From Thermoplasmata archaeon (GTDB taxonomy: Archaea > Thermoplasmatota > Thermoplasmata > UBA184), in NCBI GenBank assembly GCA_021827545.1, contig JAKAVH010000014.1:1-7460 (forward strand): DNA of 7,460 nt, in the 5' to 3' direction. A program made the translations under genes and the position numbers. Within the stretch, counting starts at the first letter, position 1. Every line of letters begins with the position of its first letter. Positions 6,915-7,460 of the stretch are shown here, one piece after another. A model generated the notes under the pieces. That model had not been told where the DNA came from, made no database searches, and saw only the letters and a list, made by a program, of their open reading frames with translations.

Positions 6915-7460
6915 GACCGGCGCGGTACGATATCGTCGCCTTGCCCGGCGACGGCACCGGCCCCGAGGTGGTCCGGGAGGGGCTCAAGGTGCTGAGCGCG
7001 CTGGCCGAAAACGGCCCGGCGCCTTGGTCGGTCCGAGAGTTCCCGGGTGGCGCGCAATACTATGCCCGCACGGGCCGCGAGTGGGAGCCGGAGGCGGAAG
7101 CGGCCGCCCGCGCGGCGGACGCGATCCTCCTCGGGGCCGTCGGCTGGCCGGGCGTGACGCTCCCGAACGGCGACATCGCCGGGGCGGCGCTGGTCCTGGG
7201 GCTCCGCCAGAGCCTCGACCTCTACGCCAACGTCCGGCCGTGCCGACTGTACCCCGGGGTCCGCCATCGGATCAGCGGGACGTTCCGCGAAGTCTGGTCG
7301 CCGACGAACGTCGACTTCGTCATCGTGCGAGAGAACACCGAAGACCTCTACGCGCCGCTCCGGGGCCGGCTCCGCCGGGGCGACGCGACGGAACTGACCG
7401 TCGATACGCGCGTGATCACGCGCAAGGGGGCCGAGCGGGTCATCCGCTACGCGTTCAGAT
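6911..7460 (+). CDS. Isocitrate/isopropylmalate dehydrogenase-family enzyme, N-terminal 183 residues (gene continues past right edge)
   Basis: This is an NAD(P)-dependent beta-decarboxylating dehydrogenase that oxidises a 2-hydroxyacid and releases CO2, the third step after the synthase and dehydratase. The frame begins MRPARYDIVALPGDGTGPEV (1-20), containing the family N-terminal glycine motif, then has ILLGAVGWPG (72-81), GLRQSLDLYANVRP (97-110) with substrate-binding Arg99 and Arg109, YPGV (114-117) and VDFVIVRENTEDLYAP (134-149) with Arg140. The metal-binding aspartates and the cofactor-specificity region lie beyond the window. The ATG overlaps the upstream stop (ATGA), with GGGAG at 6898-6902 eight bases before it. 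The position that holds the homoisocitrate-recognising Arg85 in Thermus homoisocitrate dehydrogenase appears to be Leu96 here by hand alignment. The YPGV and RENTEDLY stretches resemble the broad isopropylmalate/tartrate/isocitrate group, so the substrate is left open. Confidence 0.92.
   Translation, partial: MRPARYDIVALPGDGTGPEVVREGLKVLSALAENGPAPWSVREFPGGAQYYARTGREWEPEAEAAARAADAILLGAVGWPGVTLPNGDIAGAALVLGLRQSLDLYANVRPCRLYPGVRHRISGTFREVWSPTNVDFVIVRENTEDLYAPLRGRLRRGDATELTVDTRVITRKGAERVIRYAFR

Overview
This 7.46 kb window is dense, GC-rich archaeal chromosome with seven protein genes, two of them cut by the window edges. The archaeal assignment rests mainly on tiaS (left edge), which encodes the tRNA(Ile2) agmatidine synthetase, an enzyme known only from Archaea. 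A two-subunit 2-oxoacid:ferredoxin oxidoreductase and candidate TATA boxes ahead of the two divergent operons fit this. GC content looks to be about two thirds and the proteins are rich in Arg, Ala and Gly without the acidic bias of haloarchaea. A high-GC Thermoplasmatota-type or similar uncultured soil or sediment archaeon is possible, but the phylum cannot be fixed from this sequence.

Layout. On the minus strand, transcription runs leftward from about 3.72 kb: korA (gamma-alpha fusion subunit), then korB, whose start codon shares one base with the korA stop, then after a 140 bp gap tiaS, which runs off the left edge. On the plus strand, transcription runs rightward from about 3.83 kb through four tightly packed genes: a homocitrate/isopropylmalate synthase-family enzyme, the large and small subunits of an aconitase-family dehydratase (LeuC/LeuD-type), and the N-terminal 183 residues of an isocitrate/isopropylmalate dehydrogenase-family enzyme, which runs off the right edge. 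A 112 bp divergent promoter region separates the two units.

How the genes fit together. The plus-strand operon encodes condensation, isomerisation and oxidative decarboxylation, the three-step logic that lengthens a 2-oxoacid by one carbon. Leucine synthesis, 2-aminoadipate lysine synthesis, the methanogen Aks pathway and the oxidative arm of the TCA cycle all use it. The divergent KorAB converts a 2-oxoacid, CoA and oxidised ferredoxin to acyl-CoA, CO2 and reduced ferredoxin, so it could consume a product of the operon. Which substrate the operon uses is not settled, because the specificity-associated residues do not all point to one pathway.

The first genes of the two divergent units lack Shine-Dalgarno motifs and have TATA-like elements nearby, whereas the internal genes have good Shine-Dalgarno motifs and mostly overlap their upstream neighbours. 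No RNA genes, mobile elements, CRISPR arrays or notable repeats were seen, and no gene-free stretch exceeds 140 bp.
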